Shown: one piece after another, positions 11,501 through 16,546 of the stretch
Position numbering within the stretch: position 1 is the stretch's first letter
Layout of the letters: every line of letters starts with the position of its first letter
IMG/VR virus record: IMGVR_UViG_3300025767_000115
Coordinates: 1-25,342 of that record
DNA length: 25,342 nt
Reading direction: 5' to 3' (one strand)
Source of the DNA: a virus
Notes under the pieces: generated by a model
Database searches by the model: none
The model's input: only the letters and a program-made list of their open reading frames with translations
What the model was told of the DNA's origin: nothing
Program-made: the position numbers and the translations under genes

Positions 11501-12811
11501 CATAGAATAAGTTTCGCTAGCCAGGGTGCATACTTTAGTGGTAATGTAATAGCTGGTTCATCTCATAGAGCACCAATCTTCTACGATTCGAATAATACGG
11601 GTTACTATATGGACCCAACTTCAGATTCTAACTGGGAAGGGTTATCTACCTATGGTAAAATGAGAATCGGTTTGACTGCTAGGTCAAACTACCGAAGAAA
11701 CAACTACACTGGTGATTCTCGTTATTGGACTGGTGTACATGGTTGGGGAACAACGGATTTAATCTCAATGTTCGACCAAGGTTCTGGTTTCATCGATACA
11801 TGGTCAAACCCAGCTAACCAACCTGCTGGTACATCTCACTGGGTAGGTATCCAAGCATCTCACTTTAATGGTGGATACAACTATGGATATGGTATCCAAA
11901 TCGTTGGTGGACCAATCCAAGGTTTATGGCATACCTCATACTGGTCATCTAAGAGAAGTTGGTACAAAATTGCGATGTATGAGTTGAATGAATATTCAAA
12001 CGCATTCTACGCAACTGTAATGTATGATTCCAACGATACTAGTTATCGTATCGACCCGAATAGTTCATCTCAATTACGGCAGGTATATGCAAACGACTGG
12101 TTCAGAGCACAAGGTGCAAGTGGTTTCTACTTCCAAGATAGAGGATGTGGTATCCGTGCAGTAAGAGATGAAGGTGGACAGTATGGTACTGTTGCTACTT
12201 ATGGTTCGGATGTTGGTGGATACGAAGGTTTCTCTATCGGTGGTAGAATGGTATTCATGCATGATATGAGTTCTGCTAACGGTCTTTACAATGATGTTGA
12301 GAACGAATGGCATACATTAGGATATCGAAACGCTTGGTACGGAATCTATTACAATGGTTCTAGAAAAGGTAGAGCTGAATCTTATGGTTGGGCAGTTGAA
12401 GGTGATTTAAGAGCTACTGGTGATGTTATCGCTTACTACTCTGATATGAGATTGAAGGATAAGGTAGGTGATATCGAAAACGCTCTTGATAAAGTTTCTA
12501 AATTAAATGGTTTCTATTATAGAAACAATAAAGAAGCCAATATGATTGGTTATGAGGGAACTAATTTACAAGTAGGTCTTTCAGCGCAAGAAGTTGAAGA
12601 AGTTCTTCCTGAAATCGTTCACCCAGCTCCATTAGCACAATCATTAGGATATGATTACAAAACTATCAACTACGATAGAGTTGTACCTCTTTTAGTTAAC
12701 GCAATTAAAGAACAAAAATCAATTGTGGATGAACAAAAAGAAGAAATCGAATATTTAAAGTCAGAACTTTCAGAAATGAAAGAAATGTTGAAAAAATTAT
12801 TAAACAAATAA
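2525..12811 (+). CDS. Giant collagen-like tail fibre with 17 YYD/DP motifs and Peptidase_S74 C-terminus
   Basis: One uninterrupted frame encodes 3428 residues. Residues 1-282 form a beta-rich head with two fibre motifs (FRGDGSELNNIP; ISGDGSGLFNVP) and the segment YASGSNVFGDESIDTHQFTG, a pattern common in T4-like fibre proteins. Residues 283-664 are a perfect Gly-X-Y stretch. Residues of about 665-790 hold a conserved fibre block (TQTIMNTEIVQIADNIITLN). Residues 873-3184 carry 17 copies of 'PI.YDsndtgYYvDPns.S', each followed by a different beta-rich module. The end is a Peptidase_S74 intramolecular chaperone: SDMRLK (Ser3306, Lys3311), GLSAQEVEEVLPEIV, then a coiled coil (about 3393-3428). 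By analogy with endosialidase-type S74 domains, cleavage before Ser3306 would release 123 residues after trimerisation. GAGG precedes the ATG. Fibre identity is secure; receptor and module folds are unknown. Confidence 0.92.
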   Translation: MEYGGKNPNGINQVSQSLLSIDVQGVEQINISTSSVDINTSLNVENGVTASSFSGSFRGDGSELNNIPTTALTGDIARIAEGSATASLENGTTLEINVTTNIDGDVNATGEISGAFISGDGSGLFNVPAEALGDINRIKSGSAQAQISPNLGLVVDAKATINNDLLVTGSATFETDVQIDNDLTVGRDIIVDRNLSVAGRITAQELLTTFISSSVIYASGSNVFGDESIDTHQFTGSVLIKDSVVIPVFSSEPAGGQIGQLYYNNTDTNIYRYTSTGWEPAAGTAGTSGTSGTSGTSGSSGTSGSSGTSGVDGTNGTSGSSGTSGSSGTDGSAGTSGTSGSSGTSGSSGTDGSAGSSGTSGSSGTSGSSGTDGSAGSSGTSGSSGTSGSSGTSGSSGKSGSSGTSGSSGTSGSSGVDGEQGPQGPAGNDGSSGTSGSSGTSGSSGTSGSSGTSGSSGRDGADGVGGSAGTSGSSGTSGSSGTSGSSGTSGSSGASGSSGSSGTSGSSGTSGRDGAGGEGGTPGTSGSSGTSGSSGTSGSSGTSGSSGTSGSSGTSGSSGTSGSSGTSGSSGTSGVDGAQGVPGSPGTSGSSGTSGSSGTSGSSGTSGSSGTSGSSGTSGSSGTSGSSGTSGSSGSSGSSGTSGSGGTSGSSGTSGSSGTSGTSGLLALTGNTDNGIITLNGSAPNATVESNLTFDGTTLSIIGNLNVSGTQTIMNTEIVQIADNIITLNSNFTSGTPSENAGIEVLRGSEATRQFYWNEGSDRWYADTNFQVAGRIYANDIDTGQGATEVYLMNQNVRTSDTPTFSGVYTTNIGINDSGMDVYINFSDANPTFRGQTHGGEFRFYGDKDQNASMLYLGSIDAAKIIDAGVAMYAPIYYDSDNDSYYLNPAGTSNLYGLTVNQTISGTITDATQLVREDNRTISPSELTSGRMKFGFTSWANNNSSPYADFLHLRSYTDSSGGSDNLVMFKKSGIGMRIWQQTYGSSTPYSSYADVLDSTNNPYAYNMNQYVRTTDSPQFARVYIDNTSNYIDTNAGYLSFKSNGNEMTFGGSTSMYINYRAALGGTPTTWIWNAGSSTSYATHYMADVYGDRFYERTNTAYYLDPASTSVLNNMNIEDGIYHNGDTNTYMQFHASDQWRVVTGGSERLEVNNSAVSINSGIPLVMQGRIEPDTPDDYDQTAVTSLTNAPIYFPELNVGTTNTYLPAFHMRSRYNSGYRTHMNVGLYKRASAWGDNDTGFYVALGGNDSYPTKEWKFTYGTHIYNSDGFVSTPGSFRAPIFYDYDDTTYRIDGNGDSILRNLELRTYGLRLLRNYSYNGIWFNGGTDANHVLWNDYYGGPTSKGAAGSGTLDGMKWNTLQGLHIRGGSSGAYDIAKFWNPSSSTSNAHYVQLYAANVEQLGTRSGYALAPNQMRSPIYYDYTDTGAYIDPNGYSNIYRSSGPVIDITKTGSAPGNDTTLRVTNTYGNHSWGVVGEFRIDGNSGTDKPAIIFTSGQTSTTWATGYNQTTSNFAITQDRGYRNGGWGTVRMQVDTSGNVTNYVSTYSPIYYDNNNSAYYADPDSNSRFYDLQLRGNYVRTYAHSGSDFTSGTLVSTSIPASATNGASFVLEATGKSYSGDAPFSFMAQGYLYANTIINYSGVHFGKPGFTQMKIFNNGGTLAFWWPRVSYWNSFAVHVRDAGGDDRNLVTSITNSTEPTGTKKVTVNMLVSATYGVNNNTGDLYATRYYDSNNTAFYTDPASTSQMNYIDAHRFRDRDNTNYYLEPATGANLYGSAGSFVITGGYPQLVIRQNDGTPDASIHFDAGYARKFNIGPGAGTSEEREFGFSVYSAPRGTHYFTPFRINADTGYIQIGDRDNPAYPLDVLGNAYFRNTLYMGNDQEIQLFTSSGNIRGYIKATESNDAHLVIATSGGEDISFRDGGTGGQWNMIIRGDGQTLINSRIDSPIYYDRNNTAYYLDPNTTGTSLNAAGFINGSNINTYIRYLGTGVSYDNDRTQKVSNGIAIYRAYNGGANSPWTYDTSVQFNTAGAGFELSADWISSNSTGLKIRSLRDCCQNWSSWTDVATSNRSFTNAVDLRAPIFYDSDNPSYFVNPNGRSRLAEIDYGNSGYYWRSGSWGWRHQTPSGYIEFGPANTSHAHIYTDRSNFYFNQQLQVNGGTLINTNDVQSQIFYDRNDTNYYVDPNSTSRLNALQVNKTYYREDYIDVPGSFNGSYAWVRFNISRFNGGGSPVEFSISRRINDNGNNPYGGCTARYIVNSREWHSGQENAWYFYTEHGSYNANSNPYGYFIRSAGPRDLASGGYWFYMQLLQGVRYRISFASDMNFNNNGIGGIEYGVSDPGGVRRQLLGSGVMGNNSTYNNVNADRFYNGDDPSYFADFGSEIRMPYQNGGTMRFRTNTHWDSQSGIDLIGGAGEFRMSSDVGNLNLRVDGWGIFYDYVNSPIYYDLNDSGYYVNPRSRSRMSGLNLRGVDNQASGDDAILWIEKPNNNDWGMIITGNLDYGIDLRMASSHTYGLRLLSGGGESFLLNNDYARHNSDMRAPIFYDSNDTGYYVDPNSYSNMGDIRGTEIYARNWFRNDNSGEGLYNQSTGMHWYSDSNRRWRIYGGQSTVELAMATAGNNIRGYFYADNGNSVGILDAGGSWAIRHANDNGTYFYTDNGTYEFGVGRDVVGGNYGTVVTTSTRGGWGGYSINNGWVFMHDHSNAAGIYNDYENEWAILMYRNSYVQLMHNGTYQLETQSYGVYMRDQVRASIYYDHNTGYYFNGDGLSRMNHVNIIGSAGRYSLLVGPEVTYTNGRTSIYNDSNRYGVVVNAPYYPHLYINAYADNGNTTHGAVLSMLGNLTSGGYRKWNMGIANRNPNEFSIGWYDNNENPHYGVGVGWSYPARWWIDTGGNSIATGSHRAPIFYDYDNTGYYTNPASYSNMNEGNFAGRMWFSNYLVSRNQGGMMGDYNVTGTRSKVIWTIGESWPIGNMYGLAYEYGSGYDHHLALRNNGSTYHRISFASQGAYFSGNVIAGSSHRAPIFYDSNNTGYYMDPTSDSNWEGLSTYGKMRIGLTARSNYRRNNYTGDSRYWTGVHGWGTTDLISMFDQGSGFIDTWSNPANQPAGTSHWVGIQASHFNGGYNYGYGIQIVGGPIQGLWHTSYWSSKRSWYKIAMYELNEYSNAFYATVMYDSNDTSYRIDPNSSSQLRQVYANDWFRAQGASGFYFQDRGCGIRAVRDEGGQYGTVATYGSDVGGYEGFSIGGRMVFMHDMSSANGLYNDVENEWHTLGYRNAWYGIYYNGSRKGRAESYGWAVEGDLRATGDVIAYYSDMRLKDKVGDIENALDKVSKLNGFYYRNNKEANMIGYEGTNLQVGLSAQEVEEVLPEIVHPAPLAQSLGYDYKTINYDRVVPLLVNAIKEQKSIVDEQKEEIEYLKSELSEMKEMLKKLLNK
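3371..4516 (+). repeat. Collagen-like Gly-X-Y coding repeat, 127 triplets, within the giant fibre gene
   Basis: Glycine occupies every third residue from 283 to 664 with no phase break. Most triplets are GTS and GSS, arranged as six-residue GTSGSS units, with occasional punctuation such as GVDG, GEQGPQGPAG, GRDGADG and GSPG. At DNA level this is an 18-base quasi-repeat. A 29-base block starting GGTTCTTCTGGGACAAGTGG recurs near 3479, 3650 and 3740, and a version with ACGAGTGG recurs near 4289 and 4469. Identical synonymous codon choice in these blocks points to duplication or recombination and not only to protein-level selection. The product would form a trimeric triple-helical stalk. Confidence 0.9.
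5141..12076 (+). repeat. Seventeen degenerate copies of a 'P-I-[YF]-Y-D...YY-x-D-P...S' motif in the giant fibre
   Basis: A segment of about 22 residues recurs with starts near 5141, 5790, 6350, 6761, 7151, 7685, 7766, 8345, 8748, 9012, 9600, 9830, 10128, 10756, 11214, 11565 and 12008. Examples are APIFYDSNDTGYYVDPNS (10128), SPIYYDNNNSAYYADPDS (7151) and APIFYDSNNTGYYMDPTS (11565). Copies near 9600, 10756 and 6350 are degenerate, missing the DP or the second tyrosine. Spacing runs from about 80 to 650 bases, and the intervening sequence differs each time. The copies look like module boundaries or a repeated strand-turn-strand element along the fibre. Confidence 0.85.
10400..10760 (+). repeat. 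Duplicated fibre module, copy A (paralogue near 12100-12425)
   Basis: This segment encodes GGNYGTVVT...FMHDHSNAAGIYNDYENEW...YRNSY. The second copy encodes GGQYGTVAT...FMHDMSSANGLYNDVENEW...YRNAW. The order of conserved blocks is the same, and both copies are followed by a Q/ESYG element. Each sits downstream of a YYD/DP motif copy. The divergence indicates an old internal duplication, or the same module acquired twice. Confidence 0.7.
12100..12425 (+). repeat. Duplicated fibre module, copy B (directly before the S74 domain)
   Basis: This is the partner of the module near 10400-10760, sharing the FMHD, YND-ENEW and YRN blocks in the same order. It lies immediately upstream of the Peptidase_S74 domain (from about 12430), so it would be the receptor-distal tip of the mature fibre once the chaperone is cleaved away. 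Confidence 0.7.
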
Positions 12812-12815
12812 TAAG

Positions 12816-13058
12816 ATGGCAATCGAAAAGGAAATAGTTTTAAATAAATTAGGTATTAATGTTCAAACACCTCATATTGAGATAGTGAAGCGAGTTTCAT
12901 TTATTGAAGATGGGGTGGAGGTTAACCGAACTCACACAGAGGTAATTTATACATTTAAGGATGAAGAGCATATTTTTGTGAGTGAATCTCAATTTGTACA
13001 AGATATCTGGATGGAAGTATCAAGAAGCTTTGTGGAAGCTAGTGGTAGTATTCAATAG
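12816..13058 (+). CDS. Small acidic conserved phage protein, function unknown
   Basis: The product is 80 residues beginning MAIEKEIVLNKLGINVQ and rich in beta-forming residues and acidic charge (VEVNRTHTEVIYTFKDEEH). There is no signal peptide, membrane segment or recognised motif. It starts 4 bases after the giant fibre stop, suggesting coupled translation, and is followed by the first of the longer spacers with candidate promoter motifs. Possible roles include a fibre assembly factor or a small virion component, but nothing in the sequence decides this and I do not recognise the family. Confidence 0.6.
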   Translation: MAIEKEIVLNKLGINVQTPHIEIVKRVSFIEDGVEVNRTHTEVIYTFKDEEHIFVSESQFVQDIWMEVSRSFVEASGSIQ

Positions 13059-13064
13059 AGTTAT

Positions 13065-13078
13065 ATATATTTATTGGT
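13065..13078 (+). promoter_or_regulatory. Candidate late-promoter motif, distal copy of a pair
   Basis: TATATTTATTGG lies in the 85-base gap before 13144. A near-identical copy lies 40 bases downstream, making this the only gap with two clear copies. It is 69 bases from the ATG, so it could be a second start site or a duplication remnant. Confidence 0.35.
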
Positions 13079-13104
13079 AGAATAATCTCTTTTGAAGGAT
13101 TACT

Positions 13105-13118
13105 CTATATTTATTAGT
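13105..13118 (+). promoter_or_regulatory. Candidate late-promoter motif, proximal copy, upstream of 13144
   Basis: CTATATTTATTAGT is followed by AAGGAAAAATAAT and the ATG at 13144. The motif core ends 29 bases before the start, comparable with the copies before 1845, 15954 and 17586. It probably drives the 128-residue gene and possibly the sheath gene. Confidence 0.45.
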
Positions 13119-13143
13119 ACAAACTTAAAAAAGGAAAAATAAT

Positions 13144-13530
13144 ATGGCAATTTCATATTCTTGGAAAATTACCCAAATGACCAAAAAAACCATTGGGGAT
13201 AATGCAAATGTGGTTCTTCATGTTAGATGGGACCTAACTGGTACTGAATCTTCTACTGGTACTTCTGGTAAATTTAGTGGAGCTACTCCTTTGGATTTTG
13301 ATTCATCATCTACTGATGAATTTGTAGCATTCGGTGATTTAACTGAAGAAATGGTGATTGGTTGGATTAAAAATGTAGTAGTTGATTCTTATTGGGACCA
13401 TGTAGTTGAAAGAATTCAAAAGCAAATCGATGATATTGATGACCCAGAGGAAGAAGTTAAAGAAGAACTATTACCTTGGTCAACTGGTTCCGCTGAAGTA
13501 ACACCAACACCACCTACTGGTTCAGTATAA
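13144..13530 (+). CDS. Conserved T4-like phage structural-type protein (DUF7936-like)
   Basis: The product is 128 residues: MAISYSWKITQMTKK, then VVLHVRWDLTGT, GKFSGATPLDF, LTEEMVIGWIKNVV, YWDHVVERIQKQIDD and a low-complexity Pro/Thr tail. The pattern 'sY.WkI........nvV..v.W...G........F.G.tpl......f....dLTee.v..Wi......hv...Iq.qI' matches, from memory, a small family widespread in T4-like cyanophages and marine phages, annotated as a domain of unknown function (I believe DUF7936). Its place between fibre and sheath genes and its own candidate promoter suggest a late virion or assembly protein. AAGGAAA lies upstream of the ATG as a possible ribosome site. Role unproven. Confidence 0.6.
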   Translation: MAISYSWKITQMTKKTIGDNANVVLHVRWDLTGTESSTGTSGKFSGATPLDFDSSSTDEFVAFGDLTEEMVIGWIKNVVVDSYWDHVVERIQKQIDDIDDPEEEVKEELLPWSTGSAEVTPTPPTGSV

Positions 13531-13554
13531 TAATTGTTGGTTTGAACATTTTGG

Positions 13555-13568
13555 TTATATTTATATAA
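13555..13568 (+). promoter_or_regulatory. Candidate late-promoter motif upstream of the tail sheath gene
   Basis: TTATATTTATATAA sits in the 76-base gap before the sheath start at 13607, with the core ending 42 bases upstream of the ATG. A TTG at 13534-13536 is 19 bases before the TATATTTA element, so this copy could also be read by a Bacteroidota housekeeping sigma factor, although the final G of TAnnTTTG is replaced by A. Confidence 0.45.
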
Positions 13569-13606
13569 GTAATAACAAATCGATTACTTAATAACACGGA
13601 GATAAT

Positions 13607-15904
13607 ATGGCAGAAAGAATTGTATCACCTGGTGTGTTCACAAGAGAAAATGACCTTTCATTCTTAGCACAAGGTGTAGGAGAAATAGGAGCAGCGTTTA
13701 TCGGACCTTTTAAGCAAGGACCAGCGTTTGTTCCCACAATTGTAAGAACTCAATCGGAGTTCGAAGATAAATTTGGTAGACCTGATGGTACTTACTATAC
13801 AGAGTATGCGGTTCAGAACTATTTAAGAGAAGCTGGAACTGCAACTATTGTTAGAGTAGCAGGTGTAGGTGGTTACCAACAAGCAGCACCAATTGGTTTA
13901 TTAGCTAGTGGTTCTGATGGAACTGTAAAATTAATCGCAGCTCTTCACTCAACATCAAATGGTGATGAAGAAGTTGGATTTAGTGGTTTCACAGTAACTG
14001 CATCTGATACTGTATCTGGTTCATTTGTGGTTAGTGGTAGTGGTCTTGGTGAAATTTCTTCATCATTACTTTCATCAGCTAACAACGATGTAACTGATGT
14101 ATTTGGTGTATCTGCATTGGGAACTAAAGATGCATATACCTACGCTTACTTCAGAAACGCAGTAGATGGTATTAATTTAAATGTAACTGAAAGTAAAGCT
14201 GTATTAGCAGAAGCACTTCCAACTCAGGACTTCGCTTATGATGCTAGTGTAGCAGCAACTCCTTGGGTTAAATCACAACTTATCTCCGGTGAAAGATATG
14301 ACCTATTCCGTTTCCATACTTTAGGACATGGTAATGGAGAAAACACAAGATTCAAAGTTTCTATCTCTGGTGTAAAAGCAGCGGGTGAAGATGGTGGAAC
14401 TGATTACTCAGTATTTAGTGTAACCATCCGTTCATTTGCGGATACCGATAAGAGAAAAGTAGTATTAGAAACATTTAATAATGTAAACTTAGACCCATCA
14501 TCTCCAAATTACATCGCAAGAGTAATTGGTGATAGATACTATACTGTTGATTCAGAAGGTAAGATTACTGAAAATGGTGATTGGTTGAATAACTCTAAAT
14601 ACATTAGAGTAGAGGTTGGAGCACAAGGTTCTTATCCTGTATCAGCTGCACCATTCGCACATGGAGCTTATGAAAACCCAATCAAAGTAACTGACCCAAC
14701 TTTAGTACCTGCGGTAGTTTACCAAACAACTTCAACTTCAAACACAACTGGTAATCCTTATCAATATGCTGGTTTTGATTTCGAAACTACTGGTGTTAAA
14801 GTGGATAACGCTAACTACTTAAAACCAATCCCTAATACGGCTGGTACTGGTTCGAATGTAGTATTCGGATTCGATTCTCAACTATCATTAGAAATGACTG
14901 GTTCTGCAGCAGCAGATATGATTAAGAGACAATTCACATTGGCATTCCAAGGTGGATTTGATGGAATGAGTCCTGCTAGAGAAATTGCTTTAGGAGCATC
15001 AATCTCAGCTGGTAACTCACAAGGATTTGATTTAACTGATTCAACTGCTAGTGGTTCAGTAGCATACGCTAAAGCTGTAAACGCAATCTCTAACGCTGAT
15101 GAGTTTGATATCAATATGGTAGTAACTCCAGGTATCGTAAGAAGATTACATACCGCAGTTGTAACTGATGTAATCGATATGGTAGAAGCTAGACAAGATT
15201 GTTTCTACATCTCAGACTTTACCGCAATCAATGATACTATCGCTCAGGCAACCGCACAAGCGGCAGCAGTAGATTCTAACTATGTTGGAACTTACTACCC
15301 TTGGGTTAAGACAGTAGATAACAATACTAACAAACTAATCTCAGTACCACCTTCAGTATTACTACCGGCGGTTTACGCAGCAAATGACGCTATTGCAGCT
15401 GAATGGTTCGCACCTGCTGGTTTGAATAGAGGTGGAATTGTAGGAGCAGTTTCAGTATTGAATAGATTAACACACTCTGAAAGAGATACTTTATACGAAA
15501 ACAAAGTAAACCCAATCGCTTCTTTCCCTGGACAAGGTATTGTGGCATTCGGACAGAAAACTTTGCAAGATAAGGCATCAGCATTGGATAGAATCAATGT
15601 AAGAAGATTATTAATCGGAGTTAAGAAATTCGTAGCATCTACTTCTAGATTCTTAGTGTTCGAACAAAATACCGCTCAGACAAGAGGTAGATTTATCAAC
15701 ACTGTACAACCTTACTTAGAGGGTATCCAACAAAGACAAGGATTGTACGCATTCAAAGTGGTTATGGATGAGACTAACAACACACCTGATGTGGTTGATA
15801 GAAACATACTTGCTGGACAGATTTTCCTCCAACCAACTAAGACCGCTGAATTCATTGTAATTGATTTCAACATCTTACCAACTGGAGCATCGTTCTCGGC
15901 ATAA
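13607..15904 (+). CDS. gp18: Contractile tail sheath protein (T4 gp18-like)
   Basis: The product is 765 residues (T4 gp18 has 659). The N-terminus MAERIVSPGVFTRENDLS, then GAAFIGPFKQGPAFVPTIV and FGRPDGTYYTEYAVQNYLREAG, is the hallmark start of tail sheath subunits. The C-terminal part (from about residue 505) carries the conserved packing domain: VVTDVIDMVEARQDCFYISDF, YYPWVKTVDN, VPPSVLLPAVYAAND, WFAPAGLNRGG, LDRINVRRLLIGVKKFV and a beta-rich end (IFLQPTKTAEFIVIDFNI). The variable middle (about 90-430) is the outward-facing insertion typical of this family. It polymerises around the tail tube and contracts on infection. GGAG at 13598-13601 precedes the ATG by 5 bases. The tube gene follows, as in T4. 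Identity is secure. Confidence 0.95.
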   Translation: MAERIVSPGVFTRENDLSFLAQGVGEIGAAFIGPFKQGPAFVPTIVRTQSEFEDKFGRPDGTYYTEYAVQNYLREAGTATIVRVAGVGGYQQAAPIGLLASGSDGTVKLIAALHSTSNGDEEVGFSGFTVTASDTVSGSFVVSGSGLGEISSSLLSSANNDVTDVFGVSALGTKDAYTYAYFRNAVDGINLNVTESKAVLAEALPTQDFAYDASVAATPWVKSQLISGERYDLFRFHTLGHGNGENTRFKVSISGVKAAGEDGGTDYSVFSVTIRSFADTDKRKVVLETFNNVNLDPSSPNYIARVIGDRYYTVDSEGKITENGDWLNNSKYIRVEVGAQGSYPVSAAPFAHGAYENPIKVTDPTLVPAVVYQTTSTSNTTGNPYQYAGFDFETTGVKVDNANYLKPIPNTAGTGSNVVFGFDSQLSLEMTGSAAADMIKRQFTLAFQGGFDGMSPAREIALGASISAGNSQGFDLTDSTASGSVAYAKAVNAISNADEFDINMVVTPGIVRRLHTAVVTDVIDMVEARQDCFYISDFTAINDTIAQATAQAAAVDSNYVGTYYPWVKTVDNNTNKLISVPPSVLLPAVYAANDAIAAEWFAPAGLNRGGIVGAVSVLNRLTHSERDTLYENKVNPIASFPGQGIVAFGQKTLQDKASALDRINVRRLLIGVKKFVASTSRFLVFEQNTAQTRGRFINTVQPYLEGIQQRQGLYAFKVVMDETNNTPDVVDRNILAGQIFLQPTKTAEFIVIDFNILPTGASFSA

Positions 15905-15920
15905 CAAAAAAGTGAATAAC

Positions 15921-15935
15921 TAATATTTATTAGTA
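15921..15935 (+). promoter_or_regulatory. Candidate late-promoter motif upstream of the tail tube gene
   Basis: TAATATTTATTAGTA lies in the 49-base gap between sheath and tube, with the core ending 23 bases before the ATG at 15954. It is followed by GAGGAAA (15941-15947), a plausible ribosome site. A separate promoter would allow extra tube synthesis. Confidence 0.45.
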
Positions 15936-15953
15936 TAAAAGAGGAAATATAAA

Positions 15954-16442
15954 ATGGCAGAAGTATTAGAATTTAACGAAATGTTCTTCACCAACTTCGA
16001 ACCGAAGATGAAGAACCGCTATATTATGGAGATTGATGGTATTCAATCATACTTAATCAAAACAGCGGCAAGACCTTCAATCAACTTCGAAACTGTGAAG
16101 TTAGACCACATCAACACTTATAGAAAACTACAAGGTAAAGGTGAGTGGCAGGATATTACAATCACATTGTATGACCCGATTGTACCTTCAGGGGCACAAC
16201 AGGTAATGGAATGGGTGAGATTGGGATATGAATCTCTAACGGGTAGAAAAGGATACGCGGATTTCTATAAGAAAGATATCGATTTCTATATGTTAGGACC
16301 TGTTGGTGATAAAATCGAACAATGGAAGTTAAAAGGAGCATTTATTGCATCAGCTAACTTCAACGATTTAGATTTCTCTTCTAATGACCCTGCTGATATC
16401 GAATTGACTTTAGCATACGATTACGCTATTTTGGAATTCTAA
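15954..16442 (+). CDS. gp19: Tail tube protein (T4 gp19-like)
   Basis: The product is 162 residues, almost exactly the length of T4 gp19 (163). It opens MAEVLEFNEMFFTNFEPKMKN and includes RYIMEIDGIQSYLIKTAARP, a WQDITITLYDPI strand and an acidic beta-rich C-terminus (DPADIELTLAYDYAILEF). This is the T4-type tube family, whose subunits stack as hexameric rings to form the inner tube through which DNA passes. GAGGAAA lies seven bases upstream of the ATG. The sheath gene precedes it, and a strong hairpin terminator follows, separating this highly expressed unit from the chaperone unit. Identity is secure from length, order and pattern. Confidence 0.93.
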   Translation: MAEVLEFNEMFFTNFEPKMKNRYIMEIDGIQSYLIKTAARPSINFETVKLDHINTYRKLQGKGEWQDITITLYDPIVPSGAQQVMEWVRLGYESLTGRKGYADFYKKDIDFYMLGPVGDKIEQWKLKGAFIASANFNDLDFSSNDPADIELTLAYDYAILEF

Positions 16443-16474
16443 GAAATTATCCACTACTAATTATATTTTTGAAG

Positions 16475-16501
16475 AAGGTTCTCTATGTGAGAACCTTTTT
16501 T
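16475..16501 (+). terminator. Rho-independent terminator after the tail tube gene
   Basis: AAGGTTCTC (16475-16483) pairs perfectly with GAGAACCTT (16489-16497) across a five-base loop (TATGT) and runs straight into a T tract ending at 16501. It closes the sheath/tube transcription unit 33 bases after the tube stop. Confidence 0.9.
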
Positions 16502-16521
16502 CATTTTATAACTTTTTTGTT

Positions 16522-16540
16522 TCTATATACTTATATATAC
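16522..16540 (+). promoter_or_regulatory. Weak candidate promoter for the chaperone unit
   Basis: TCTATATACTTATATATAC lies between the terminator and the ATG at 16547. It is a degenerate version of the ATATTTAT motif (C for T in the core). A promoter is expected here because the upstream unit is terminated and a second terminator ends the pair of genes that follow. The exact element is uncertain. Confidence 0.3.
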
Positions 16541-16546
16541 AATTAA

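Noticed and set aside
5141-12811. Diversity-generating retroelement target in the fibre
   Set aside because: No reverse transcriptase, template repeat or adenine-biased variable repeat is seen in the window, and the module differences are too large for that mechanism.
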